The notes under the pieces: generated by a model
Seen by the model: the letters and a program-made list of their open reading frames with translations, nothing else
What the model was told of the DNA's origin: nothing
The model's database searches: none
From: Holophagaceae bacterium UBA706
Lineage (GTDB): Bacteria > Acidobacteriota > Holophagae > Holophagales > Holophagaceae
Assembly: GCA_002298155.1 (NCBI GenBank)
Contig: DBME01000413.1
Coordinates: forward strand, 3,583-10,280
Length of the DNA: 6,698 bases
Direction of reading: 5' to 3'
Part shown: piece by piece, positions 1 to 5,945 of the stretch
How the letters are laid out: every line of letters begins with the position of its first letter
Numbering within the stretch: the first letter of the stretch is position 1
Made by a program: the position numbers and the translations under genes

Positions 1-743
1 CCCCCGGGATCGGCGTTGGCCAGGGTGGCCACCACGAAGGCCTCCGGCGTCAGGTCCAGGGCCCGGAGCACCTGCTCCAGCTGGGCCACGGGCGCCTGGG
101 CGGCCCAGGTCTCGGGGTGGAAGGTCAGGAGGAAGAGGGGGCCGGCGGCGGGGAGACCCAGCTCCTCCCGCAGGCGCGGGCCCGGGATGAGGTCCAGGCC
201 CAGGACGTTGTCCAGGCCCAGGGCGCCCACGTCGTGGACGCGGCCGGGCTCCTCGCCCAGCTGGATGACCCGGTCCCGGTAGGCCTCGGCGGCCACGAAG
301 TGCAGGCTGGCCATCTTGGTGATGCAGTGGCGCATGGCGTCGTCCATGGCCCCTTCGGTGAGCTCGCCCCCCTGGATGTGGGCCACGGGGATGCCCGCCA
401 CCAGCGCCGCGGCCGCCGCGCAGAAGGCCTCGAAGCGATCGCCCAGGAGGACGATGAGGTCCGGCGCCAGGCGGTCATAGGCGTCGGCCAGGCCGATGAG
501 GCCCAGGCCCATGGACTTCACGGTGCCCATGGGCGTGTCGGAGCTGACCAGCATCTCCACCTTGGCGTCCAGGGTCAGGCCGTCCCGCTCGATGTCCCGG
601 TAGGTGGAGCCGAACTCCGGGGCCAAGTGCATGCAGGTGGCGATGATCTGGACCGTGACGGACGGTTCGCGGCGCACCCGCTGGATCAGGGGGTGGAGCA
701 GGCCGTACTCGGCCCGGGTGCCGGTGACGAAGCAGATCTTCAT
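1..743 (-). CDS. neuC: NeuC/LegG-type hydrolysing UDP-sugar 2-epimerase (C-terminus cut by window edge)
   Basis: Partial gene: 247 complete codons are visible and the frame stays open to the left edge, against roughly 370-390 residues for the family. The family hydrolyses UDP-GlcNAc (NeuC) or UDP-2,4-diacetamido-trideoxyglucose (LegG) while inverting C2, releasing UDP and the manno sugar used by NeuB/LegI. Visible motifs: N-terminal GTRAEYG at residues 8-14 after a beta strand, LGDRFE at 100-105, HIQGGE at 122-127 followed by LTEGAMDDAMRH, GALGLDN at 173-179, TFHPET at 207-212 and NADPG near the cut end. The two-domain GT-B-like epimerase fold is expected; it should be cytoplasmic. The start ATG (743-741) overlaps the neuB stop as ATGA. 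No Shine-Dalgarno precedes it, so translational coupling to neuB is likely. Family assignment is firm; I cannot tell NeuC from LegG by eye, and neighbours favour LegG. Confidence 0.93.
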   Translation of the reverse strand, partial: MKICFVTGTRAEYGLLHPLIQRVRREPSVTVQIIATCMHLAPEFGSTYRDIERDGLTLDAKVEMLVSSDTPMGTVKSMGLGLIGLADAYDRLAPDLIVLLGDRFEAFCAAAAALVAGIPVAHIQGGELTEGAMDDAMRHCITKMASLHFVAAEAYRDRVIQLGEEPGRVHDVGALGLDNVLGLDLIPGPRLREELGLPAAGPLFLLTFHPETWAAQAPVAQLEQVLRALDLTPEAFVVATLANADPG

Positions 744-1747
744 GGGAGTTCGATCAATTCATCGGGTTCGAAGGCGCGGGGCGCGCAGCGTCCCATGACC
801 CGGTCCCATTCCATGGGGCTGATGCCGTGGCCGGGGCGTTTGGCGGTGAGGTTCTCCAGGGTGAAGCGCTCTCCCGCCTGGATCGCCTTGGCGGCCACCA
901 GGCTCCGGCGCGCCAGCACACGGTTCCGGGCCTCCGAGGGCGTCGGCCCCTTGACCCCGTCCCCCAGGGCCCGCTCCAGGTTCCGGATGGCCTGGACCAT
1001 GGCGGCCAGCTCCCCGGGCTCCAGGCTGGACCGGTGGTCCGGGCCGGGCAGGCTGCGGTCCAGGGTGAAATGCTTTTCGATGACGGTGGCGCCCAGGGCC
1101 ACGGCGGCCACGGGGATCTCGATGCCGGGGGTGTGGTCCGAGTAGCCCACCGGCAGGTGGAAGGCCTGGCCCATGGCCACCATGGCCCGCAGGTTCACTT
1201 CGGCGAAGGGCGCGGGGTACTCCGTCGTGCAGTGGAGAAGGCGCAGCTTGGAACGCTCGCATCCCGCCCGGGTGAGGGCGGCGATGGCCGCCTCCACCTC
1301 GCCCAGGGTGGCCATGCCCGTGGACAGGAAGGTCTCCTGGTTGAAGGCGCCGATGGCGCGCAGGTAGGGCAGGTTGGTGATTTCGCCGGAGGGCACCTTC
1401 CAGAGCCGCGTCCCCAGGGCGCAGAGCATGGCGATGGATTCCGCGTCGAAGGCGGTGGACAGGAAGGTGATGCCCTGGGCCCGGCAGTGGCGCTGAAGCT
1501 CCTGGTGCATGTCCCAGGAGAGTTCCAGGCGCTCCAGCATCTCGCGCTGGGTTTCGCCCTCGCCGGTGGCGCGGGTCTGGTAGTCGGCCTTGGGGGTGCC
1601 GGCGGTGGCCAGGTTGGAGGCCTTGAAGCTCTGGAACTTCACGCAGTCGGCCCCGGCCGCCCGGGCCGCCTCCACCAACCGCTTGGCCAGCTCCAGGCTC
1701 CCGTTGTGGTTCACGCCGGCTTCGGCGATGACATAAGTGCTCGGCAT
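740..1747 (-). CDS. neuB: NeuB/LegI-type nonulosonic acid synthase
   Basis: 335 residues, a normal length for the family. It condenses phosphoenolpyruvate with an N-acetylated manno sugar to give a nine-carbon 2-keto acid. The N-terminal TIM barrel shows IAEAGVNHNG at residues 7-16, DCVKFQSF at 34-41, FLSTAFD at 95-101, KVPSGEITN at 117-125, LHCTTEYP at 171-178, YSDHT at 202-206 and EKHFT at 224-228. H205 and H226 have the spacing of the two metal-binding His of meningococcal NeuB. A C-terminal SAF/antifreeze-like domain (about 275-335) carries RRSLVAAK and KRPGHGISPM; R304 matches the substrate-contacting Arg. The GISPM ending is typical of NeuB/LegI rather than PseI, so a sialic/legionaminic product is favoured over pseudaminic. 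The start at 1747 is chosen because the open frame upstream only shadows the preceding gene, and a good ribosome site lies 8 nt before it. It starts 20 bp after the amidotransferase stop and overlaps neuC by 4 bp. Confidence 0.95.
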   Translation of the reverse strand: MPSTYVIAEAGVNHNGSLELAKRLVEAARAAGADCVKFQSFKASNLATAGTPKADYQTRATGEGETQREMLERLELSWDMHQELQRHCRAQGITFLSTAFDAESIAMLCALGTRLWKVPSGEITNLPYLRAIGAFNQETFLSTGMATLGEVEAAIAALTRAGCERSKLRLLHCTTEYPAPFAEVNLRAMVAMGQAFHLPVGYSDHTPGIEIPVAAVALGATVIEKHFTLDRSLPGPDHRSSLEPGELAAMVQAIRNLERALGDGVKGPTPSEARNRVLARRSLVAAKAIQAGERFTLENLTAKRPGHGISPMEWDRVMGRCAPRAFEPDELIELP

Positions 1748-1755
1748 GCCCTGCG

Positions 1756-1762
1756 CCCTCCC
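1756..1762 (-). promoter_or_regulatory. Ribosome binding site of neuB
   Basis: GGGAGGG ends 8 nt before the ATG at 1747. It settles the start of the synthase, whose reading frame otherwise stays open far upstream inside the amidotransferase gene. Confidence 0.7.
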
Positions 1763-1767
1763 GGTCC

Positions 1768-3000
1768 TCAGTCGTCCACGCCGTCCTTGCTGACGGTGTG
1801 CCGGAGCTTGTAGGTCCCGCCCACCTTCGCCCACAGGTGCGGTGACCGGAACTGGTCGCACAGCTCGTGGAAGCGCTCCGGCTTCATCTCGATGTAATCC
1901 ATGATTTCGTTGAAGTAGCGGTCCGGGAACTCGCCGTCGAACTTCTTCACCAGGGCCACGCCCTCCTCGCGCACGAGGTGGTGGTTGCGGATCTCCTGGG
2001 AGGCGTCGTAGGTGGCCCGGCCGATGCCGAACTTGATCATGGTCGTGTAGTAGTGCAGGTCGTCGATCTTGTCGTCGATGCTGTTGTACTTGCTGTAGGT
2101 GCCCTGGGTGCGGAAGGGTCGGGCCTCGAAGCCGGTGTTCTCCACCGCGTAGTAGTACACCTCCTGGGGGGTCCACTTCAGGTAGTAGCCCAGGTAGTGC
2201 ACCTCGATGTCCGCCTTCTCCAGGTCCTCCTGCCGCGCGGGCAGGAAGGACATGAGGTCGGCAAGGTCCACCTTGTGCACCTCGCGCAGTTCCTTGATGG
2301 ACACGCCGCCCAGGTAGATCTCGTCCAGGTTCTTCATGGAGTAGTACGACTTGTCCCGCAGGGAGCTCTTGTTGTCCGCCAGGGGGTTGCCGTACTCGGC
2401 CTCGTTCTCGCCGTAGAAGATGAGGGGGATGCCGTAGTTCAGGGCGATCTTCGGGGCCAGGTTCTTCTGGCCCAGGATGAAGGTCTGGAAGGGGTGCAGG
2501 AGGTTCTCGATGGAAAGCCGCGTCAGGAGCTTCATGACCCGGCCGTTGCGCCGGAAGGAGATGTTGTCGAAGCCGCCCACGTCCAGCCAGTTCTGCCAGT
2601 TCTTGTAGCCATAGTCGGTGTAGAGGATCGGCGGCCAGGTGATGGTGAGCGGGTGCATGCCGTACTTCGTCTTGAGGATGTGCGCCTGGAAGGCGCTGTC
2701 CTTGCCGCCGGAGCCCGGCACGATGCAGTCGTAGTAGCCGTCGTTGCGGCGGTAGCGGTCGCAGAGGCGGATCAGCTCCTCCTCCCGCTTCGCCCAGTCG
2801 ATGCGCTCCTTGGCCGCGGCGTGGCGGCAGGCGTCGCAGACGCCGTGCTCGTCGAAGGAGAGGGTCCGCTTGCGGGTCTTGATGGTGTGCTTGAACTCCA
2901 CCTCGGACACCGGGCGCTGGTTGGACATCACGCAGGAGGCGCAGAAGGTGACCTTGGGGGGCAGGCCGTATTTGACTTCGAGTTTCACGTTCTTCTCCAT
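1768..3000 (-). CDS. wbpG: N-acetyl sugar amidotransferase (WbpG/PseA/PtmG/WbuX family)
   Basis: 410 residues, close to the usual length. The family uses ATP and ammonia to convert an acetamido group on a sugar or nonulosonic acid to an acetamidino group (WbpG in Pseudomonas O-antigen, PseA and PtmG in Campylobacter flagellar glycans). Two CxxC pairs, C20/C23 and C55/C58, form a likely zinc site in the N-terminal region. The PP-loop ATP-pyrophosphatase signature SGGKDS is at 97-102, inside VPGSGGKDS. Further family-like segments are GENEAEYGNP at 197-206 and a conserved-looking stretch at 307-338 (YNSIDDKIDDLHYY...GRATYDASQ). No membrane segment is apparent, so it should be cytoplasmic. It begins 4 bp after the HisH-like stop with only a weak Shine-Dalgarno, so coupling is likely. 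HisH- and HisF-like genes directly upstream supply the ammonia-generating partner. The exact substrate is inferred from the adjacent nonulosonate genes. Confidence 0.93.
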   Translation of the reverse strand: MEKNVKLEVKYGLPPKVTFCASCVMSNQRPVSEVEFKHTIKTRKRTLSFDEHGVCDACRHAAAKERIDWAKREEELIRLCDRYRRNDGYYDCIVPGSGGKDSAFQAHILKTKYGMHPLTITWPPILYTDYGYKNWQNWLDVGGFDNISFRRNGRVMKLLTRLSIENLLHPFQTFILGQKNLAPKIALNYGIPLIFYGENEAEYGNPLADNKSSLRDKSYYSMKNLDEIYLGGVSIKELREVHKVDLADLMSFLPARQEDLEKADIEVHYLGYYLKWTPQEVYYYAVENTGFEARPFRTQGTYSKYNSIDDKIDDLHYYTTMIKFGIGRATYDASQEIRNHHLVREEGVALVKKFDGEFPDRYFNEIMDYIEMKPERFHELCDQFRSPHLWAKVGGTYKLRHTVSKDGVDD

Positions 3001-3004
3001 GGCT

Positions 3005-3646
3005 TCATCCGAGGACGGCGGCGGCCCAGTTGCGGTAGATGCGGATGCCTTCCGTCGAGCTCTTCTCGGGGTGGAACTGGCAGGCGAAAAGGTTCCGGCC
3101 GCCCACGGCCGAGCAGTAGTCCAGTCCCTGGTAGGAGGTGGACGCCAGGGTCAGCGTCCCGTCATCGGGCAGCACGTAGTAGGAGTGGACGAAGTACATG
3201 TACTCGCCGTCCCGGATCCCCGCCAGGAAGGGCGAGGGCTGCCGCAGACGCAGCGTGTTCCAGCCGATCTGGGGGACCTTGAGCTTGCGGTCGTTGTGCA
3301 TGTGGGGGAACCGCTGGACCTTCCCCTTGAGGATCCCCAGGCCCCGGTGGTGCCCGAATTCCTCGCTTTCGGTGAAGAGCAGCTGGAAGCCCAGGCAGAT
3401 GCCCATGAAGGGCTTCCCGTAGGCCACGGCCTCCTGCACCGGGTCCACCAGGCCCAGGTCCTTCAGGTTCTTCATGGCGTCCCCGAAGGCCCCGACCCCC
3501 GGCAGGATCACGCCGGCCGAGGCGCGCACCTCCGCCGGATCCGAGGTCACCACCGGGTCCAGGCCCACCGTGTGGCAGGCGTGGACCACGCTGAACAGAT
3601 TGCACATCTTGTAGTCGATGACGGCTACGCGCGGCGCTCCGGCCAT
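3005..3646 (-). CDS. hisH: HisH-like glutamine amidotransferase (glutaminase subunit of the acetamidino system)
   Basis: 213 residues from the chosen start, normal for HisH. This class I glutaminase releases ammonia from glutamine. It shows the oxyanion segment LPGVGAFGDAM at 48-58, the nucleophile elbow GICLGFQLLF with C84, YFVHSYYV at 151-158 and QFHPEKS at 190-196, giving a complete Cys84-His192-Glu194 triad. I chose ATG 3646 because it lies one base after the HisF-like stop (TGACATG) and a purine-rich GGGGGA sits 7 nt upstream; ATGs at 3661 and 3673 in the same frame lack a ribosome site. In histidine synthesis HisH pairs with HisF. Here no other his genes are seen and the gene sits between a HisF-like protein and a sugar amidotransferase, as in Pseudomonas hisH2-hisF2-wbpG and Campylobacter Cj1314-Cj1316. 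It therefore most likely feeds ammonia to sugar amidination. Confidence 0.94.
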   Translation of the reverse strand: MAGAPRVAVIDYKMCNLFSVVHACHTVGLDPVVTSDPAEVRASAGVILPGVGAFGDAMKNLKDLGLVDPVQEAVAYGKPFMGICLGFQLLFTESEEFGHHRGLGILKGKVQRFPHMHNDRKLKVPQIGWNTLRLRQPSPFLAGIRDGEYMYFVHSYYVLPDDGTLTLASTSYQGLDYCSAVGGRNLFACQFHPEKSSTEGIRIYRNWAAAVLG

Positions 3647-3647
3647 G

Positions 3648-4505
3648 TCAGCATCCCCCATGGAAACGCACATCCAGGCCCGCGTCCCGGAACGCGCCCT
3701 TGATGTCGGCCACGGTGGCGGGCTGGATGCGCGCCGGCAGCGAAGCCGAGCGCAGGAACTCCGTGTTGCCCTCCGTGGAGTAGTCCCCCTGGAAGGTGTT
3801 CTCCCGCACCACCTGGTAGTGGAGCATCGACGCCACCGACACCGCGTCGGCGTGGCCGTCCCGCACCACCTCGGTGAGGTGGGAAAGCTGCCCGGCGCCG
3901 CCCGCGGCCACCACCGGGATGGACACCAGGCTCGACACCTCCCGGGTCATGGCCACGTCGAACCCTTTGCCCGTGCCCTCCCGGTCCACGGAGGTGAGGA
4001 TGATCTCTCCGGCGCCCAGGTCCTCCACCCGGCGGGCCCAGTCCCGGATCTCCAGGCCCGTGTGCTCGCGCCCGTTGTCGATGTAGGCGAAGTAGCGCCC
4101 ATCCGGCTGCCGGATGGCCTCGATGGCCACGACGATGGTCGAGGAGCCGAAGTACCGCGACGCCTCCCGGATGATCTGGGGGTTGCGCACGGCCGCGGTG
4201 TTGAGGGCCACCTTGTCCGCCCCCGCCAGGAGGGCGTTGCGGATGTCGGCCAGGCTGCGCAGCCCGCCCGCCACCGTCAGGGGCACGAAGACATCCGCCG
4301 CGGTGCGGCGGATGATCTCGGCCAGGCTGTTCCGGTTGTAGAGGCTGGCCACCACGTCCACATAGAGCAGTTCATCAATATTTCGTTCATAATAATGATG
4401 GGCGAAGGCCTCGGGCTTGCCCACCACCCGAAGGCCCTCCAGATGGATGCCCTTCACGAGGTTGGGGCCCTTGATGTCCAGCCGTGCGATTACGCGATGC
4501 GCCAT
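3648..4505 (-). CDS. hisF: HisF-like synthase subunit (AglZ/HisF2 type, acetamidino modification)
   Basis: 285 residues, about 30 longer than ordinary HisF (near 253). It is a TIM barrel expected to dock HisH and carry ammonia toward the amidotransferase. HisF-like blocks are seen in order: [12 protein letters not shown] at 8-19 with catalytic-position Asp10, [11 protein letters not shown] at 78-88, [15 protein letters not shown] at 95-109, [10 protein letters not shown] at 148-157, [15 protein letters not shown] at 164-178 and AAGGAG at 200-205. The position of HisF Asp130 is Glu129 here (VVAIEAIRQ). About 25-30 extra residues (232-263, including STEGNTEF) precede a HisF-like C-terminal helix and strand ([16 protein letters not shown]). 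Start ATG 4505 has AAAAGG 9 nt upstream; a TTG at 4523 in frame is less likely. It is the first gene after an AT-rich promoter and sits 1 bp before the HisH-like gene. It is a dedicated paralogue rather than the histidine enzyme, by context. Confidence 0.92.
   Translation of the reverse strand: MAHRVIARLDIKGPNLVKGIHLEGLRVVGKPEAFAHHYYERNIDELLYVDVVASLYNRNSLAEIIRRTAADVFVPLTVAGGLRSLADIRNALLAGADKVALNTAAVRNPQIIREASRYFGSSTIVVAIEAIRQPDGRYFAYIDNGREHTGLEIRDWARRVEDLGAGEIILTSVDREGTGKGFDVAMTREVSSLVSIPVVAAGGAGQLSHLTEVVRDGHADAVSVASMLHYQVVRENTFQGDYSTEGNTEFLRSASLPARIQPATVADIKGAFRDAGLDVRFHGGC
3654..3659 (-). promoter_or_regulatory. Ribosome binding site deciding the HisH-like start
   Basis: GGGGGA lies 7 nt before ATG 3646, inside the last codons of the HisF-like gene. 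The two earlier in-frame ATGs have no comparable site. It is purine-rich but not a perfect Shine-Dalgarno. Confidence 0.5.
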
Positions 4506-4514
4506 TTGTGTCTG

Positions 4515-4520
4515 CCTTTT
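4515..4520 (-). promoter_or_regulatory. Ribosome binding site of the HisF-like gene
   Basis: AAAAGG with 9 nt to ATG 4505. It supports this ATG over the in-frame TTG at 4523, which would place the site inside the coding region. Confidence 0.5.
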
Positions 4521-4607
4521 CAAGAGCTTGTCGCGATTCCGCCACTTGGCCGGACCCGTGGGCTACCGGTTTTCCGTGCTGGACCGATGGGACCGACCTT
4601 CGTGGTA

Positions 4608-4635
4608 ATTATAAATAATTATTCCATACCCTCAA
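4608..4635 (-). promoter_or_regulatory. Sigma-70-like promoter for the hisF-hisH-wbpG-neuB-neuC operon
   Basis: On the minus strand a perfect TATAAT (4613-4608) is preceded, after a 16-bp spacer, by TTGAGG (4635-4630), which matches TTGACA at four of six positions. Transcription would start near 4601, leaving a leader of about 95 nt before ATG 4505. The elements lie in an AT-rich island in an otherwise very GC-rich window, which makes a promoter plausible but also raises the chance of a fortuitous TATAAT. Confidence 0.55.
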
Positions 4636-4649
4636 CCCAATAAATTATT
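4614..4649. repeat. Two AATAA/TTATT dyads flanking the predicted -35 box
   Basis: AATAATTATT (4614-4623) is a perfect 10-bp palindrome lying in the -10/-35 spacer. AATAAATTATT (4639-4649) repeats the same arms around one central base, just upstream of the -35 box. The two centres are about 25 bp apart. They could be paired operator half-sites, but low-complexity AT sequence forms such dyads easily. Confidence 0.35.
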
Positions 4650-4685
4650 ATTTCATAACTCACGACCTGGACCCGGGTCCGCCCT

Positions 4686-5945
4686 TCACATGCCCAGGTC
4701 CAGCGACCGCTTGAAGTCCCGGTGCTGCAGGGTGGGCACCAGGGCCGCCATGCAGCGGGCGATGTCCCGCTTGGACACCCCCAGTCCCGCCCGTTCCCGC
4801 CAGTCCCGAAGCTGGGCGAAAGCCGCGGACAGCGCCTCCGTGGAAGGATTGGGCGCGGCCCCCACCACCTGGAGGGCCCGGAGGCCCATTTCCAGGAGGA
4901 CCTCCCCCTGCCCCGCGAACTCCTCGTAGGGCTTCTCGCCCATGGTCTCGCTGGGGCTGAAGAAGCAGGGCCAGAACCCGTCCCCCGGGGTGTCGAGCCG
5001 CGCGCCGGCCTCCGTGGCGTGCCACCGGGGTTCATACCCGTGGTGGCGCACCACCAGTTCCGCGAGCTCCTTGAAGTCCCGCAGGTCCTCCGCCGGGGAG
5101 AGCCGGGGCACCAGGATGCCCCCCGCCGCCGGCAGCACGGCGGCCAGGGTGCAGATCTGCCCCGCCTCCTCCAGGGTCACGAAGTAGCGGCGGATGTCGC
5201 TGGGGCCCGCCAGGGGCTGGCCCTTGGCCAGGCGGTGCAGCCACCCGTGGAGCAGGCTCCCGTCCGAGAACGCCACGTTGGCGAAGCGGGCGGTGGTGGT
5301 GCGAAGGGGGCCGCCGGAACAGGCGGCGCCCAGGAGGGTCGTGCCCTGGCAGGCCTCCGACCCGTGCCAGAAGAGCAGCTGCTCCATGATCCGCTTGGAG
5401 GCCCCCATGAGGTTTGCCGGGTTGGCCGCCTTGTCCGAACTCACGAAGAAGGTCCCCGCCCCGCCGTGGCCCCAGGCCCGCACCCAGCCCAGGAAGCGGT
5501 CGGCCTTCAGCAGGTTGGTGTCCACCATCTGGAAGAGGCTGGGCACGTCCCGCTCGCTGCGCACGTGCTTGACGGCCGCGAAGTTGAAGACCCAGTCGAA
5601 GGGCGGCTGCTGGCGGAGGATGCCCTCCATCATGGGGGAGCCGAAGTCGATGGGCTCGATGGCCACGGGCGCGCCGGCGTACGCCGGATCCGACCGGATC
5701 TCCCGGAGCGTCTCCACCAGGTTGTTCTCGGCCGTGTCCACCAGGAGCACTTCGGCGGGCCCCCATTCCAGGAGGCAGCGCAGGGTGGCGCCGCCGATGG
5801 AACCCGCGGCGCCCACCAGGAGGATGCGCCGGCCCGCGAAGGCCGCGGACAGGGCCGCCGAGGCCGCGAGAAAGTCCTCCCGGAAGAGCGAAACCGGCCT
5901 GCCGGTCACGCGTCGTCCCAGGTCCACGAGCTTCAGGTCAGGCAT
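4686..5945 (-). CDS. CapD/FlaA1-type UDP-sugar 4,6-dehydratase (LegB-like polysaccharide biosynthesis protein)
   Basis: 419 residues, an extended short-chain dehydrogenase/reductase without membrane segments. It probably makes UDP-4-keto-6-deoxy-HexNAc from UDP-GlcNAc, the first step toward 2,4-diamino trideoxy sugars. The nucleotide-binding motif GAAGSIG is at 45-51 after LLV, an acidic strand end follows (VDTAEN), then FAAVKHVRSERD at 122-133, SSDKAANP at 169-176 and LMGASKR at 179-185. The usual Tyr-x3-Lys is Met180-x3-Lys184, as in the Ser-Met-Lys type described for WbpM. TARFANVAFSDGS (218-230), RRYFVT (252-257) and WPCFFSPSETMGEK (325-338) match a roughly 390-400-residue family often found beside legionaminate genes. 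Residues about 196-217 look like an insertion. ATG 5945 has GGAGG 5 nt upstream and overlaps the wzz stop by 8 bp. Substrate is inferred; another UDP-HexNAc dehydratase or epimerase role remains possible. Confidence 0.85.
   Translation of the reverse strand: MPDLKLVDLGRRVTGRPVSLFREDFLAASAALSAAFAGRRILLVGAAGSIGGATLRCLLEWGPAEVLLVDTAENNLVETLREIRSDPAYAGAPVAIEPIDFGSPMMEGILRQQPPFDWVFNFAAVKHVRSERDVPSLFQMVDTNLLKADRFLGWVRAWGHGGAGTFFVSSDKAANPANLMGASKRIMEQLLFWHGSEACQGTTLLGAACSGGPLRTTTARFANVAFSDGSLLHGWLHRLAKGQPLAGPSDIRRYFVTLEEAGQICTLAAVLPAAGGILVPRLSPAEDLRDFKELAELVVRHHGYEPRWHATEAGARLDTPGDGFWPCFFSPSETMGEKPYEEFAGQGEVLLEMGLRALQVVGAAPNPSTEALSAAFAQLRDWRERAGLGVSKRDIARCMAALVPTLQHRDFKRSLDLGM

Larger units (their letters stand above)
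4506..4685. other. Intergenic region with AT-rich island between the dehydratase and HisF-like genes
   Basis: 180 bp with no supported gene. The part next to the dehydratase stop holds a GGACCCGGGTCC palindrome (4669-4680). The segment at about 4606-4656 is dominated by A and T, with the predicted promoter and dyads. The part next to the HisF-like gene is GC-rich again and would be the transcript leader. It is the only sizeable gap in the window and marks the boundary between two transcription units or two modules. Confidence 0.8.

Noticed and set aside
1748..2176. In-frame upstream extension of neuB to 478 codons
   Set aside because: The extension overlaps the amidotransferase in another frame, is Arg/Pro/Gly-rich, and the family N-terminus begins at ATG 1747 with its own ribosome site.
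117..3282. Long open frames on the plus strand opposite neuC, neuB and the amidotransferase
   Set aside because: They are antisense shadows produced by high GC third positions: low-complexity Gly/Ala/Val/His/Gln-rich translations with no recognisable motifs, exactly opposite well-conserved genes.
3005..4505. HisH and HisF as part of histidine biosynthesis
   Set aside because: No other his genes are adjacent, the pair abuts a sugar amidotransferase and nonulosonate genes, and the HisF-like protein has a changed catalytic position and an insertion.
4581..4596. Direct repeat of GGACCGA (4581-4587 and 4590-4596) in the leader
   Set aside because: Seven bases repeated twice in GC-rich sequence, with no third copy or dyad; most likely chance.
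4669..4680. GGACCCGGGTCC palindrome just after the dehydratase stop as a terminator
   Set aside because: It can form only a very short stem and is not followed by a U-run on the minus-strand transcript; at most a weak pause site.
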